From Salinimonas marina (lineage in GTDB: Bacteria > Pseudomonadota > Gammaproteobacteria > Enterobacterales > Alteromonadaceae), in assembly GCF_015644725.1 (NCBI RefSeq), contig NZ_CP064795.1:3284501-3348500 (forward strand): a stretch of 64,000 nucleotides of DNA, written 5' to 3'. Numbering within the stretch: position 1 is the first letter of the stretch; the number at the start of each line of letters is the position of its first letter. Positions 49,019 through 58,093 of this stretch are shown here, piece by piece. The notes under the pieces were generated by a model, which did no database searches, was not told the DNA's origin, and was given only the letters and a program-made list of their open reading frames with translations. The position numbers and the translations under genes are program-made.

Positions 49019-49317
49019 TTATCTTTCTTATAAGGTTCCTGCACTGACTTAGCCGCGTCTTTTAGCTCTTCAACGCTTTTTTCTAAGTCAGGCGACATAT
49101 TTTTGAGGCCCTGCTGCTCGGCTTTTTTTAAATTTTCGTGCAGTTCATGAACACGCAACTGGTGTTCGACTTCCTGTTTGAAACCGGTCGCCGCATTACG
49201 CACTCCACGAACCGTATTGATGGTTGATCGAATAGCACCAGGCAGGCGCTCGGGACCCAGTATAAGCAAGGCCAGGACACCAATTACCAGCAATTCCCAA
49301 AAGCCAATATCAAACAT
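49015..49317 (-). CDS. tatB: Sec-independent protein translocase TatB
   Basis: 100-residue protein. The single membrane helix is at the N terminus ([26 protein letters not shown]), with the conserved glutamate and the GPERLP hinge that mark TatB, followed by an amphipathic helix and a charged tail. TatB works with TatC in recognising twin-arginine precursors. The start overlaps the tatA stop by one base (TGATG), and its end overlaps tatC by four bases, so the three genes are translationally coupled. Confidence 0.95.
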   Translation of the reverse strand: MFDIGFWELLVIGVLALLILGPERLPGAIRSTINTVRGVRNAATGFKQEVEHQLRVHELHENLKKAEQQGLKNMSPDLEKSVEELKDAAKSVQEPYKKDK

Positions 49318-49556
49318 CAGGATTTTTCTTTTGTATTACTCTGTGTGGTTTGAACAGGCTCAGCGGTTTCTTTTTTTTCCACCTGCTGTTTTTGTTCAAA
49401 ATCGGCATCCGCTTTTTCTTCGTCGGTGACGGCTTTTTTAAATCCTTTGATGGCGCCGCCTAAGTCAGAACCGATGCTTTTAAGTCGTTTGGTGCCGAAC
49501 AAAAGTACTACGATGGCCAATACAATCAGCAACTGCCAGACACTAATACCACCCAT
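49317..49556 (-). CDS. tatA: Sec-independent protein translocase TatA
   Basis: 79-residue pore-forming component of the Tat system. It starts [46 protein letters not shown], with the FGTKRL hinge and amphipathic helix (only the order is summarised here). The ATG at 49556 matches the family; the frame open to 49658 is not translated. The acidic, Gln-rich tail after residue 45 is typical. It is the first gene of a tatABC operon; ubiB, often found upstream, is absent and a divergent outer-membrane-like gene lies there instead. Confidence 0.95.
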   Translation of the reverse strand: MGGISVWQLLIVLAIVVLLFGTKRLKSIGSDLGGAIKGFKKAVTDEEKADADFEQKQQVEKKETAEPVQTTQSNTKEKS

Positions 49557-49772
49557 AAACTTCTCCTCTTGGTTTGTCGATACAGTATGCCATTGCAGAC
49601 TCAACCTTTCACCAACATATTTAAAAGTATATTCACGCCCCTGCAACCTAACATACACTTACTCATGAAAGGTATCTGAGCGCCATTAATTTTACGTCGG
49701 TTTCAGGGGGGCATTGACTTATGCCACCCAACCCTTAATGCTAGACAAAAAGGACACTTCTTAAAACACGGT

Positions 49773-50741
49773 ATGGCTTGTATTTCATTGGTTTTTTGTA
49801 CATTACTGACAATGCCGGCCACCGCCAGCCAGGCAGATTTGCGGACATCCAATCCGTCGCCCACGCCTGTTTTGCTCAGCCCTTCGCACCCTGACGCAAG
49901 CTGGATGGATGAGTGGCAGCATAGCCTGACTGAGTCGATGAATTACTCGGTCCGGCAGATTGATAGTTTTTTTGCGATGAAAGGCTCTAACCGTTATGAG
50001 GATGCCCGGGCCCAGGGCCGTATCAGTCTTGGCTGGGAACCTCGTACCCGGGATATGTCGGACGTGGATTTGCGCTTTAAAGTTCGGGTGCGACTGCCGG
50101 CTTTGGAGGATCGTGTCGACTTACTGTTAAGTGACGACGAAAATTACGAGCAGGACACCACCCTGAAAGCCGCGCGCCAGCCCATTGAACGCCGTCGTCG
50201 CAATACCACTATTGCGCTGCGATACCGTTCCAGCGAGGACGCCAGACTGTCCCATCGTATCGGCACCGGCCGCCGGGGCCAGGTCTATGTAAAATCCCGT
50301 TACGATGACATGGCCGCCTACAGTGAAAGGCTGGCCTTGTTTTACGATGCCGAAGCCTACCTGTACACCCGCGACCATTTCGGGGCTGAGGTAGGGGCCA
50401 CCATGCAATATATCAGTGACCATGATCATGTATTTCGCTTCAATCATCGTTTTTATTACCGGGATCGTTCTGAAGACTGGATTTGGCAACATGAAGGCCA
50501 GTATTTACAGCCGGTAAATGATCATACCGCGATGATTTACACCCTGTTCACCGAAGGCGGTTCACGGCCCGATTACCGCCTGAATGAGGTGTACTTAAGC
50601 AGCAAATGGCGTAGCAACCCCACTCGCGACTGGCTATTTTACGAAGTGGAACCGTTTGTCATATTTTTACGTGATGAAGATTTTAAGCCGTCTTATGGGG
50701 TGGTTATGCGGATTGAGGTGTATTACGGCAGCCCGCGTTAG
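49773..50741 (+). CDS. Outer-membrane-like beta-strand protein of unknown function
   Basis: 322 residues, not recognised by name. A signal peptide ends near TMPATASQ. Residues about 70-320 alternate polar and aromatic residues in short strands (LRFKVRVRLPAL, TTIALRYRSS, VYVKSRYDDMAAYSERLALFYDAEAYLY, VFRFNHRFYYRDR), and the last residues run VVMRIEVYYG. This suggests an outer-membrane barrel of roughly 12 strands. A similar type of unknown protein is common in marine gammaproteobacteria. It is divergent from tatA and convergent with ilvH; a substrate or role cannot be given. Confidence 0.65.
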   Translation: MACISLVFCTLLTMPATASQADLRTSNPSPTPVLLSPSHPDASWMDEWQHSLTESMNYSVRQIDSFFAMKGSNRYEDARAQGRISLGWEPRTRDMSDVDLRFKVRVRLPALEDRVDLLLSDDENYEQDTTLKAARQPIERRRRNTTIALRYRSSEDARLSHRIGTGRRGQVYVKSRYDDMAAYSERLALFYDAEAYLYTRDHFGAEVGATMQYISDHDHVFRFNHRFYYRDRSEDWIWQHEGQYLQPVNDHTAMIYTLFTEGGSRPDYRLNEVYLSSKWRSNPTRDWLFYEVEPFVIFLRDEDFKPSYGVVMRIEVYYGSPR

Positions 50742-50752
50742 CGGGCCACGGT

Positions 50753-51250
50753 TCAGGGGCGTAAGGCGCGCTCACCACGGGCCAGACCACAGACTCCGGT
50801 GCGGGATGACTCGATAATTTCAGCACATTGACTTAAGGTGCCAGAAAAGGCATCCAGCTTTTCGGTGGTACCGGTGATTTCAATGGTGTAATTACTGGCA
50901 TTCACATCCACGATGCGGGCCCGGAAAATATCCGTGTTGCGCTTTACCTCGGCCCGCATAGATTCGGTCCGGGTAGCCACCTTCACCAGCATCAGCTCCC
51001 GCTCAATGTGAGTACCTTCGGTCAAATCCACCACTTTGAGCACATCAATCAGCTTGTTCACCTGTTTGGTGATTTGCTCAATAATTTTGTCATCCCCGTG
51101 AGTAATAATGGTTAGACGCGACAGGCTGGCATCGGCGGTGGGCGCCACACACAAGGAGTCGACATTGTAGCCACGTTGTGAAAACACCCCGATGATGCGA
51201 GATAATGCGCCCGGCGCGTTTTCCATTAGCACTGAAATAATTCTTTTCAT
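50753..51250 (-). CDS. ilvH: Acetolactate synthase small (regulatory) subunit
   Basis: 165-residue regulatory subunit. The N-terminal ACT domain starts RIISVLMENAPGALSRIIGVFSQRG, which binds valine for feedback inhibition, and a second ACT-like domain follows (DIFRARIVDVNASNYTIEITG). It activates and tunes the catalytic subunit encoded just upstream. Its ATG overlaps the ilvI stop by one base (TGATG), so subunits are made in step. Length equals E. coli IlvH. Confidence 0.96.
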   Translation of the reverse strand: MKRIISVLMENAPGALSRIIGVFSQRGYNVDSLCVAPTADASLSRLTIITHGDDKIIEQITKQVNKLIDVLKVVDLTEGTHIERELMLVKVATRTESMRAEVKRNTDIFRARIVDVNASNYTIEITGTTEKLDAFSGTLSQCAEIIESSRTGVCGLARGERALRP

Positions 51251-52989
51251 CAGGTGCGCTCCGTTTTACTCAGACGCATGTCATCCATCGCGCCAAATTT
51301 GATTTGCATAGGATAAACATGTTCATTCTGATCGACTTCGATGTCCATAAACACCAGCCGATCGGTATAGCTAAAGCACTGCTGCATGGCCGCATCCAGT
51401 TCGTCAGGATGGGTAACCCGAATACCAACATGACCATACGCCTCGGCCAAACGCACAAAGTCAGGCATAGACTCCATATAAGAATGCGAATGACGGCTTT
51501 GATAATTCATATCCTGCCATTGTCTGACCATGCCTAACGCCCGGTTATTCAGAGAAATAATCTTCACCGGCAAATTGTATTGTAAGCAGGTAGACAACTC
51601 CTGAATGTTCATTTGAATGCTGCCATCACCGGTCACCACCACCGACACGGCCTCTGGATGGGCAAACTGCACGCCCATCGCTGCCGGCAAGCCAAAGCCC
51701 ATGGTGCCCAGCCCCCCGGAATTAATCCACTGACGGGGCTTTTTGAAAGGATAATAAAGCGCAGCAAACATTTGATGCTGGCCCACATCCGAGCTTACAT
51801 AAGCCTCGCCGCCCGTATGTTTGTAAAGAGACTGAATGACCTTTTGTGGTTTGATGCTATCGCCTGAGTCTGCATAATTCAGACATTGCCGGTTGCGCCA
51901 CTGATTAATGTGCTCCCACCATGGCGCCACCTTTTGACACTGCTCTGACAAATCCTGCGGTTCTAGCTGCGCCAGCATTTGCTCTAACACCTTGTCTACC
52001 GCGCCGACGACCGGAATATGCGCATTGACCGTTTTGGAGATGGAGGCCGGGTCAATATCTACATGAATAATATCAGCATACGGACAGAACTTGTCGACAT
52101 TGTTGGTCACCCGATCATCAAACCGGGCGCCCAAAGCAATAATACAGTCGGCATTGTGCATGGTTTTATTAGCTTCCAGCGTGCCATGCATGCCGAGCAT
52201 GCCCACAAACTGGTCATGTATCCCGGGAAAGGCGCCGAGTCCCATCAGGGTGCAGGTTACCGGGGCATGCAGACGTTCAGCCAGAGCAATTACCTGGGCG
52301 CTGGCATTACTGGCAATGGCACCACCACCTACATACAACACCGGCCGCTTCGCCTTCACCATGCTATTCACCGCTTTGCGAATCTGCTTGGGATGCCCTC
52401 TGAGGGTGGGGTTGTACGAGCGCAGGGCCACATTCTGGGGAAAGTGATACGCATGTTCATCCTGAACATTGACTAAATCTTTCGGGAGATCAACCACTAC
52501 CGGCCCGGGTCGGCCGGTGTTGGCGATGTAATATGCCTTGGCAATGGCATCAGGAATATCCACCGCGCGCTTTACTAAAAAGCTATGTTTCACGACTGGC
52601 CTGGAGCACCCGACCATATCGGTTTCCTGGAAAGCATCTTCACCAATATGCATCGAGGGGACCTGGCCGGACAAAATCACCATTGGAATAGAATCCATAT
52701 AGGCGGTGGCGATACCGGTAATGGTATTGGTTGCACCCGGCCCGGAAGTAACCAGCACCGTACCGGTTTGTCCGGTTGAACGGGCATAGCCGTCGGCCAT
52801 ATGGGCCGCTCCCTGCTCATGACGTACCAGTACATGTTTGACTGCGTCCTGCGCAAACAGCGCATCATAGATGTCTAGTACGGCTCCACCCGGGTAACCA
52901 AATACGTGTGTTACTCCTACATCTTTTAGCGCCTCTACCACCATGGCTGCGCCCGACATCATTTTCACAGTCATTTCTCCCGTCTTCAC
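51250..52989 (-). CDS. ilvI: Acetolactate synthase large (catalytic) subunit
   Basis: 579-residue thiamine-diphosphate enzyme that makes acetolactate from pyruvate or 2-aceto-2-hydroxybutyrate, the first common step to valine, leucine and isoleucine. The catalytic glutamate lies in [16 protein letters not shown]. The FAD-binding middle part has LPKDLVN and GARFDDRVT, and the TPP motif is [21 protein letters not shown]. The annotated ATG adds five residues to a second candidate at 52974 (MTVKMMSGA). It leads the ilvIH pair and lies downstream of maoP, with an AT-rich stretch between that may carry control signals. Confidence 0.96.
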   Translation of the reverse strand: MKTGEMTVKMMSGAAMVVEALKDVGVTHVFGYPGGAVLDIYDALFAQDAVKHVLVRHEQGAAHMADGYARSTGQTGTVLVTSGPGATNTITGIATAYMDSIPMVILSGQVPSMHIGEDAFQETDMVGCSRPVVKHSFLVKRAVDIPDAIAKAYYIANTGRPGPVVVDLPKDLVNVQDEHAYHFPQNVALRSYNPTLRGHPKQIRKAVNSMVKAKRPVLYVGGGAIASNASAQVIALAERLHAPVTCTLMGLGAFPGIHDQFVGMLGMHGTLEANKTMHNADCIIALGARFDDRVTNNVDKFCPYADIIHVDIDPASISKTVNAHIPVVGAVDKVLEQMLAQLEPQDLSEQCQKVAPWWEHINQWRNRQCLNYADSGDSIKPQKVIQSLYKHTGGEAYVSSDVGQHQMFAALYYPFKKPRQWINSGGLGTMGFGLPAAMGVQFAHPEAVSVVVTGDGSIQMNIQELSTCLQYNLPVKIISLNNRALGMVRQWQDMNYQSRHSHSYMESMPDFVRLAEAYGHVGIRVTHPDELDAAMQQCFSYTDRLVFMDIEVDQNEHVYPMQIKFGAMDDMRLSKTERT

Positions 52990-53074
52990 TTAAATTTGTT
53001 AGCCCAGGGCATGACCTGACTATATCGAAGGATATAGAAAGTGAAAACAGTAAAACGGAGAAAAAATGAAATAA

Positions 53075-53155
53075 TTATCCTGCCATTTTGAAATAATAGG
53101 ATATTAATACTAATAACCCGTTATTCCTGCAGCGTATTAGGATGATCTTTAACAT
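53075..53155 (-). other. Candidate branched-chain-rich leader ORF upstream of ilvI
   Basis: ATG at 53155, TAA at 53075-53077, 26 codons reading MLKIILIRCRNNGLLVLISY then YFKMAG; ten of 26 are Ile, Leu or Val. It begins ten bases after the maoP stop and precedes ilvI. There is no clear ribosome site and no GC-rich terminator afterwards; a small perfect hairpin CTATATC-CTTC-GATATAG follows at 53037-53020. AT-rich DNA gives such codons by chance, so this is only a candidate attenuation peptide. Lrp control of the AT-rich region is an alternative. Confidence 0.25.
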
Positions 53156-53165
53156 TAAGTTAACA

Positions 53166-53561
53166 CTAGCTCTCGTCGACCTGAATATTCAGCAGTGGAA
53201 TGTCTTCGCAGGTGTCGGGATCGGTGCTGGAGCCAGCAGGTTGAGGCCCCTCTGTTAATGGTTTGCTGCCGTACACGCTGTCCGGTTTAGGGCGATTTAT
53301 ACGTTGCTGATATTTAGCCCACACTTTCTCAATGGCATCGCCGGGTTTTTTTCGGCCTAGTGCGACATCTATATAGCCTTGTTCGGCTGCGGTTTCTGGG
53401 ATGAGTTCGCCATCCACCAAAGCAGCAATAAGGGTGCCATATTGGGCCAGCAGATTACTTTCGCTGATAGAAAAGTCGCCAGACCGGGAAAAACCATAGG
53501 GGTAGAAACGTAAATCTGAAAAAGGTCGCTTTAACAAAGCATCGCGGGTTAACTTGACCAT
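53166..53561 (-). CDS. maoP: Macrodomain Ori protein MaoP (DUF413/YifE)
   Basis: 131-residue protein of the DUF413 family. The core PFSDLRFYPYGFSRSGDFSISESNLLAQYG matches the E. coli MaoP/YifE core YPRGFSRHGDF..EAQLLERHG, and KVWAKYQQRINRPK matches its C-terminal half; the tail after about residue 100 is an extra acidic linker. MaoP and the site maoS limit long-range DNA contacts in the E. coli Ori macrodomain. The gene ends 180 bp before ilvI; in E. coli maoP also lies near an ilv operon. I chose the ATG at 53561 (MVKLTRDALL). Confidence 0.85.
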   Translation of the reverse strand: MVKLTRDALLKRPFSDLRFYPYGFSRSGDFSISESNLLAQYGTLIAALVDGELIPETAAEQGYIDVALGRKKPGDAIEKVWAKYQQRINRPKPDSVYGSKPLTEGPQPAGSSTDPDTCEDIPLLNIQVDES

Positions 53562-53917
53562 AATCAATCTCAATTGGTTAGCAGCCCCTCAGGGACCACA
53601 ATGATGATGAATGGCTGGTTAACTACCCATTACATCCTGTAGAGATAGCAACAGCAGCGCGGCTATTGCCTTTTCTTTTAGATTGATTTTTAAGCAGTGT
53701 CAACAAAAAAGCATACGACGATGCGAGAAGCTGTCCCATTGCTCGAAGCCATTATTGGTTCAGCAAGACAGCCGCTGATTTACCTCAAAAACCGGGACGG
53801 TAAGGGGTTAGCCTGGTTTTTTGGCAACCAGGCTTTTATTGTATTTGCTGCTTCGAGACCTTCTTAGCGACGCTTTTCAAGGTCGAACAAAAACCAGAGT
53901 GGGCGTTGAATAAAATA
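53562..53917. other. Intergenic region upstream of maoP
   Basis: About 356 bp containing a plus-strand terminator (53810-53840) with no gene before it, so a small RNA of unknown extent could end there. A 49-codon plus-strand frame starting at 53720 runs through the hairpin and looks accidental. A maoS-like site may lie here, but I cannot recognise it. Confidence 0.4.
53810..53840 (+). terminator. Orphan intrinsic terminator on the plus strand
   Basis: AGCCTGGTT (53810-53818), loop TTTTGGC, AACCAGGCT (53826-53834) followed by TTTATT. The stem is perfect. On the plus strand no gene precedes it, and on the minus strand there is no T-tract. Confidence 0.75.
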
Positions 53918-54394
53918 TTACTCTGTATTTTGCTTTTGTCTTTCACTGACCCAAATCGTTATCGTACCTTCAACAACAATGTTTCCATCCAAGTCATAGG
54001 CCTTAACAACTACCGGCAAATTCCCAGGTTTCCATGCGTCACCCGGAACCTCTGCAACACATCTAATATCCGTCGCCGCTTTTGCGGGATATGTAACCTC
54101 CATCCCTTTTGGAATCCAGCGTAAAGTTTTTGGAATAGATGCTTCACACATGAAGCCCATTGCCATTTCCAGCCCATTACAAATCGCAATGACATGCACA
54201 GTGCCAATATGATTCTGCAATTGCTTTCGCTTCTTGAACGTCACTTCACAATGATTGGGCCGCAGCTGCGTGATTTGCGGTGATATGCTTGAGAAGTATG
54301 GCGCTCTGCGTGCTGAATACCAGCTAAAAAGCCTCCTGCCACAGGGCAACTTCAAAAATTTTTTGTATATTTTGAGTAGGTAATTGTCGGTCAT
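53918..54394 (-). CDS. DUF4442 (hotdog-fold thioesterase-like) protein
   Basis: 158-residue hotdog-fold protein of the DUF4442 group. The fold pattern is visible in SARRAPYFSSISPQITQLRPNHCEVTFKKRK, then the helix IGTVHVIAICNGLEMAMGFM, then the strand WIPKGMEVTYPAKAATDIRC. Hotdog proteins are often acyl-CoA thioesterases, but this group lacks proven substrates. I start at the ATG 54394 (MTDNYLLKIY); the longer frame from 54544 adds 50 residues that look like untranslated sequence. It is monocistronic. Confidence 0.8.
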   Translation of the reverse strand: MTDNYLLKIYKKFLKLPCGRRLFSWYSARRAPYFSSISPQITQLRPNHCEVTFKKRKQLQNHIGTVHVIAICNGLEMAMGFMCEASIPKTLRWIPKGMEVTYPAKAATDIRCVAEVPGDAWKPGNLPVVVKAYDLDGNIVVEGTITIWVSERQKQNTE

Positions 54395-54840
54395 ATCAGG
54401 TCTTTTCGTTCTTATTATCTGGTAAGACCAGTAAAGGTAACGGCTGATCGCTGTAAATGCAACTTGCGCTGCAGTATTCTGGTGGCTGGTTGGTTTACAG
54501 ACAGACATTACCCTTTTTGGCTGACATCTACGCATCTGGGTCACAAACCTGCCGATATCACCTCTACCTCACGCCTTGCCAGGCGCAATTGAGACTTGGC
54601 TTCTGAACTTTGTTTTGAACAGCGAGATTAAATGCCGGGTAACAGGCATTGCAGTGAGGTACGCGTGAAGCGTCGGATTGCACTTGGGTTTTTTGGCGTT
54701 GCGGTAAAAGCATTTTGCTGTACAGCCTCGGCCAAATTATGACCAAATAAGTGGGCACTACCGGCTGAGTTTTTTTAGTCTAATAAAAAGATGTAGATAC
54801 TGGGAATGAATAAACAGATAAAAACTGCTAACTCCGTTGA
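54395..54840. other. Intergenic sequence, possible dispersed repeat
   Basis: About 445 bp upstream of the DUF4442 gene. It includes small inverted repeats: AATGCC (54631-54636) / GGCATT (54645-54650) and ACGC (54661-54664) / GCGT (54670-54673). Short open frames here look like translations of a dispersed intergenic repeat rather than genes; I cannot name the repeat. Nothing else is supported. Confidence 0.35.
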
Positions 54841-54964
54841 GGCAATCACATTGTCGCGACCATTCTTGAAAGGCTAAGCCTTGGCAATCACTTCGTGACA
54901 ACCGTTTCTCGGCGACCGCTTCACGGCGAAGTATAGTGTGTTCTATCAGCTGAGCTATTCCCAC
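54841..54964 (-). pseudogene. Decayed tRNA-Gly copy B with inserted repeat
   Basis: On the minus strand it starts GTGGGAATAGCTCAGC, as in the intact tRNA-Gly genes, with a D-arm resembling them, then reads a foreign stretch (about 54885-54938) that carries a 14-bp tandem duplication ACCGTTTCTCGGCG / ACCGCTTCACGGCG. The 3' half is hardly recognisable. It cannot fold as a tRNA. Confidence 0.65.
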
Positions 54965-54985
54965 AGAGAAGGGAGAATAAAAATT

Positions 54986-55106
54986 TGGAGCGGGAAACGA
55001 GATTTGCAACTGCCAACCACGTTGTCGCGACCCCAACCTTGGCAATCACTTCGTGACGACCGTTTCACGGCGAAGTATAGTGTGCTCTACTAACCGGGCA
55101 ATTTCA
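54986..55106 (-). pseudogene. Decayed tRNA-Gly copy A with two inserts
   Basis: The acceptor 3' end with CCA (TGGAGCGGGAAACGAG on the plus strand from 54986) is intact. The anticodon arm is interrupted at about 55042-55077 by a stretch shared with copy B (TCACTTCGTGACGACCGTTT..CGGCGAAGT), and the T-arm by about 20 bases. The 21-base spacer to copy B is nearly identical to the spacer between the two intact genes. Confidence 0.7.
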
Positions 55107-55128
55107 GTATAAAAGGATATGAAAAACT

Positions 55129-55204
55129 TGGAGCGGGAAACGAGATTCGAACTCGCGACCCCAACCTTGGCAAGGTTGTGCTCTACCAACTGAGCTATTC
55201 CCGC
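55129..55204 (-). tRNA. tRNA-Gly (anticodon GCC), second copy
   Basis: A 76-nt cloverleaf on the minus strand: acceptor GCGGGAA, anticodon stem CAACC / GGTTG around TTGCCAA (anticodon GCC), GTTCGAATC T-arm and encoded CCA. Its sequence is the same as the copy at 55226-55301. Confidence 0.97.
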
Positions 55205-55225
55205 ATAGAAGAGAGAGTAAAAATT

Positions 55226-55301
55226 TGGAGCGGGAAACGAGATTCGAACTCGCGACCCCAACCTTGGCAAGGTTGTGCTCTACCAACTGAGCTATTCCCG
55301 C
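55226..55301 (-). tRNA. tRNA-Gly (anticodon GCC), first copy
   Basis: A 76-nt minus-strand tRNA identical in sequence to the copy at 55129-55204 and separated from it by 21 bases. It is first behind the promoter at 55353-55380 and was probably the first of an original four-gene array. Confidence 0.97.
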
Positions 55302-55352
55302 GCACCATCTTTTTGGCTTTTACGATTTTGGTGTCCCGTAAAAGTGGAGCGC

Positions 55353-55380
55353 ATTTTACAAAAACTGTGGCAATGCGCAA
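55353..55380 (-). promoter_or_regulatory. Promoter of the tRNA-Gly array
   Basis: Minus strand TTGCGC (55380-55375), 16-bp spacer, TAAAAT (55358-55353), then GCGCTCC, a GC-rich discriminator typical of stable-RNA promoters. The start would be near 55346, about 45 bases before the first tRNA. Confidence 0.65.
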
Positions 55381-55420
55381 CACCTAATTTGAAATTTTCT
55401 TAAAAATGACGACTAACCGC

Positions 55421-55966
55421 TTAAATACTAAACACGTGTTCGCGATAATATTTCATTTCTTCAATAGATTCGCGAATATCGTCCAGCGCCAGATGCACGC
55501 CTTTTTTGGTAAACCCATCCAGAATTTCAGGCTTCCAGCGCCGAGCCAGTTCTTTTATGGTACTCACATCAATACTGCGATAGTGAAAGTATGCTTCCAG
55601 TTGGGGCATGTATTTCACCATAAACCGGCGATCCTGGCCGATGGTATTGCCACACAAAGGTGACTTACCCTGATCCACATACTGACTTAAAAAGTCGATG
55701 GTTTGCTGCGCCGCTTCGGCTTCGCTCACACGGCTTTCACGGCAGCGAGCGGTCAGTCCGCTTTCGCCGTGTACACGGGTACACCACTCATCCATGGAAT
55801 CCAGTAAGCTATCCGGCTGATGCACCGCAATGACCGGGCCTTCTGCCAGAATATTGAGCTGCGCATCAGTCACAATGGTGGCGATTTCCAGCACTTTGCA
55901 GGTCTCAGGGTCCAAACCGGTCATCTCCATATCAATCCAGACCAGGTTTAAATCATGCTTGCTCAT
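55421..55966 (-). CDS. orn: Oligoribonuclease
   Basis: 181-residue 3'-to-5' exoribonuclease of the DEDDh group that degrades short RNAs, including pGpG from cyclic di-GMP turnover. Motifs are [15 protein letters not shown] (first Asp and Glu), [13 protein letters not shown] (second Asp) and [14 protein letters not shown] (His and last Asp). Start at ATG 55966 ([12 protein letters not shown]), which matches the family; the upstream frame to 55996 is not used. It is divergent from rsgA, a conserved arrangement in gammaproteobacteria. Confidence 0.96.
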   Translation of the reverse strand: MSKHDLNLVWIDMEMTGLDPETCKVLEIATIVTDAQLNILAEGPVIAVHQPDSLLDSMDEWCTRVHGESGLTARCRESRVSEAEAAQQTIDFLSQYVDQGKSPLCGNTIGQDRRFMVKYMPQLEAYFHYRSIDVSTIKELARRWKPEILDGFTKKGVHLALDDIRESIEEMKYYREHVFSI

Positions 55967-56052
55967 TTCGACAGATCCTTTCAATAGGCATGGCACCTAA
56001 GCCACACACACGTTATTATTGCATCAGTATACGCTAACTTATCATTGGAATC

Positions 56053-57084
56053 GTGGCGAAAAAACCTAAACTGACTCATCGACAAAAACGTCGGGTTGCG
56101 GCAAACCGAAAGCGTCGCATCCAGGATACCAGTCAACCTGAAGCTGAACGCAATACCGACAATCTGCAAGCCGGTAAAGTTGTCGGCCGCTTCGGCAAGC
56201 ATGCCGATGTTGAAGATTTGCAAGGTACCGTGTCCCGCTGTCATATCCGCCGAACCATTGACTCTGTGGTCTGTGGTGATCAGGTATTGTTTCAGGCCGG
56301 AGATGAAACGGGCGAAGGGGTCAGTGGCGTGATTGAAATTGTTCAGGATCGTCATTCGGTATTAACCCGCCCGGATTTTTATGATGGGGTCAAACCCATT
56401 GCCGCCAATATTGATCAAATTATTATTGTCAGTGCGGTATTGCCCAGCCTGTCGCTGAATATCATTGATCGCTATTTGATTGCCTGTGAAGACATCAATA
56501 TCACCCCGGTAGTGGTACTCAATAAAGTTGAATTGCTGGAGCCTGATGAACGTGCCACGGTTGAACAGCAACTCGCCATTTATAATGAACTGGGTTACCA
56601 GGTGTACTATGCCAGCTGTAAAACCCGGGAAGGCATTGATGAGATAACGGCCCTGCTCAATGATAAGGTCAGTATTTTTGTCGGTCAGTCTGGCGTCGGC
56701 AAATCCAGCCTGATTAACCAGATCCTGCCCGATGCTGAAGAACTGGTAGGCGCGGTATCCAATAACTCAGGGCTGGGCCAGCACACCACCACTGCCGCCA
56801 AGTTATTGCACCTGCCCACCGGCGGCGAGCTTATTGACTCGCCCGGGGTACGCGAATTTGGGTTGTGGCACATCCCGGTGGAGCAAGTCACACGCGGGTT
56901 TATAGAGTTTCGGGATTTTCTGGGCGGCTGTAAATTTCGCGATTGCAAACACCTCAATGATCCCGGTTGTATTATCCGCCAGGCGGTCGATGAGGGCAAA
57001 ATCAGCCCCGCCCGCTTTGCCAGCTATCATAAAATTCTGGCTTCCATGCAGGAAGGCCGTCCCTCCCACTCAGGTCAAACCTGA
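56053..57084 (+). CDS. rsgA: Small ribosomal subunit biogenesis GTPase RsgA
   Basis: 343-residue circularly permuted GTPase that checks late 30S assembly. A basic N-terminal tail ([17 protein letters not shown]) precedes an OB fold, then the permuted motifs G4 VVLNKVE, G1 [11 protein letters not shown]2 GLGQHTTT and G3 [11 protein letters not shown] zinc site is formed by [14 protein letters not shown]. The start is a GTG at 56053. The gene is divergent from orn and precedes psd, the same neighbourhood as in E. coli. Confidence 0.95.
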   Translation: MAKKPKLTHRQKRRVAANRKRRIQDTSQPEAERNTDNLQAGKVVGRFGKHADVEDLQGTVSRCHIRRTIDSVVCGDQVLFQAGDETGEGVSGVIEIVQDRHSVLTRPDFYDGVKPIAANIDQIIIVSAVLPSLSLNIIDRYLIACEDINITPVVVLNKVELLEPDERATVEQQLAIYNELGYQVYYASCKTREGIDEITALLNDKVSIFVGQSGVGKSSLINQILPDAEELVGAVSNNSGLGQHTTTAAKLLHLPTGGELIDSPGVREFGLWHIPVEQVTRGFIEFRDFLGGCKFRDCKHLNDPGCIIRQAVDEGKISPARFASYHKILASMQEGRPSHSGQT

Positions 57085-57217
57085 ACCCTGGCCCAGTCTA
57101 ACCCCGCGCCGGTCACCTGGCGCGTTATGATATTTGGTGTTTTCTCATAACTGCAAAATCCTTTTATACACGACAAGATAAGGTACAATCCCGCTGTCTG
57201 ATTTAAGGAGAGTTACT

Positions 57218-58093
57218 GTGTTGGATTGGTTTAAAGTCAACCTGCAATATGTCTTACCCAAACACCTGCTATCACGAATGGTAGGTAAACTGGCAGCAGC
57301 CCAGGCCGGCTGGCTGACCACTGCGCTCATCAATTTGTTTATCAAACACTATAATGTCAATATGAGCGAGGCGTTGTACTCGGATCCTAAGCATTATAAA
57401 AGCTTCAATGAATTTTTTACCCGTCCGTTAAAAGAAGATGCGCGTCCTATTGAAGGCGATCCGGATACGCTGGTGCAGGCGGTGGATGGCGCGGTAAGCC
57501 AATTGGGCCCCATTCGTCACGACAGCATTTTTCAGGCTAAGGGCCACGATTACAGCTTGACCACCTTGTTAGGCGGTAATCCGGCGTTAGCCAATACCTT
57601 TAAAGACGGACAATTTGCCACTGTCTATCTGGCTCCCCGTGATTATCATCGTATTCATATGCCGATAGATGGCACCCTGACCGATATGGTCTATGTCCCT
57701 GGCGAGTTGTTTTCGGTTAACCCTCTGACCGCCCAGAATATCCCTGGTCTGTTTGCCCGCAACGAGCGAGTGGTGGCGTTTTTTGATACACCGGTGGGCA
57801 AAATGGCCATGGTGCTGGTGGGCGCTACCATTGTCGCCAGCATTGAAACGGTCTGGGCCGGCACTGTTTCGCCCCCGGCTGGCAAAAATGTTCAGCACTG
57901 GACCTATCAAAAAGATGCCGAGTCCAGCGTAAGTATTAAGCGAGGCGAAGAAATGGGCCGCTTTAAACTGGGCTCGACCATAGTGGTGTGTTTTGAAAAA
58001 GACGCGGTGAACTTTACCGATATGGCGCCAGGCCAGGTCACCCGGCTGGGCGAAGAATTTGCCCGTAACGCTCAGGTGTCAGACCCGGTTTGA
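57218..58093 (+). CDS. psd: Phosphatidylserine decarboxylase
   Basis: 291-residue proenzyme at the inner membrane that makes phosphatidylethanolamine. It cleaves itself at LGST (residues 251-254), with Ser253 giving the pyruvoyl group of the alpha chain. [13 protein letters not shown] and [15 protein letters not shown] are further conserved blocks. The start is a GTG at 57218 with an AAGGAGA ribosome site. The stop overlaps the ATG of the next gene by one base (TGATG), so a DMT transporter and a glycerophosphodiesterase gene form one unit with it. Confidence 0.95.
   Translation: MLDWFKVNLQYVLPKHLLSRMVGKLAAAQAGWLTTALINLFIKHYNVNMSEALYSDPKHYKSFNEFFTRPLKEDARPIEGDPDTLVQAVDGAVSQLGPIRHDSIFQAKGHDYSLTTLLGGNPALANTFKDGQFATVYLAPRDYHRIHMPIDGTLTDMVYVPGELFSVNPLTAQNIPGLFARNERVVAFFDTPVGKMAMVLVGATIVASIETVWAGTVSPPAGKNVQHWTYQKDAESSVSIKRGEEMGRFKLGSTIVVCFEKDAVNFTDMAPGQVTRLGEEFARNAQVSDPV

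Noticed and set aside
53720..53869. A 49-codon plus-strand frame starting at 53720
   Set aside because: It runs through the terminator hairpin, has no ribosome site, and its composition looks accidental.
54395..54544. A 50-residue N-terminal extension of the DUF4442 protein
   Set aside because: It is cysteine- and arginine-rich low-quality sequence, and the ATG at 54394 matches the family's start.
54564..54758. A 64-codon minus-strand frame in the region before the tRNA-Gly array
   Set aside because: It overlaps small inverted repeats and looks like translation of an intergenic repeat rather than a gene.
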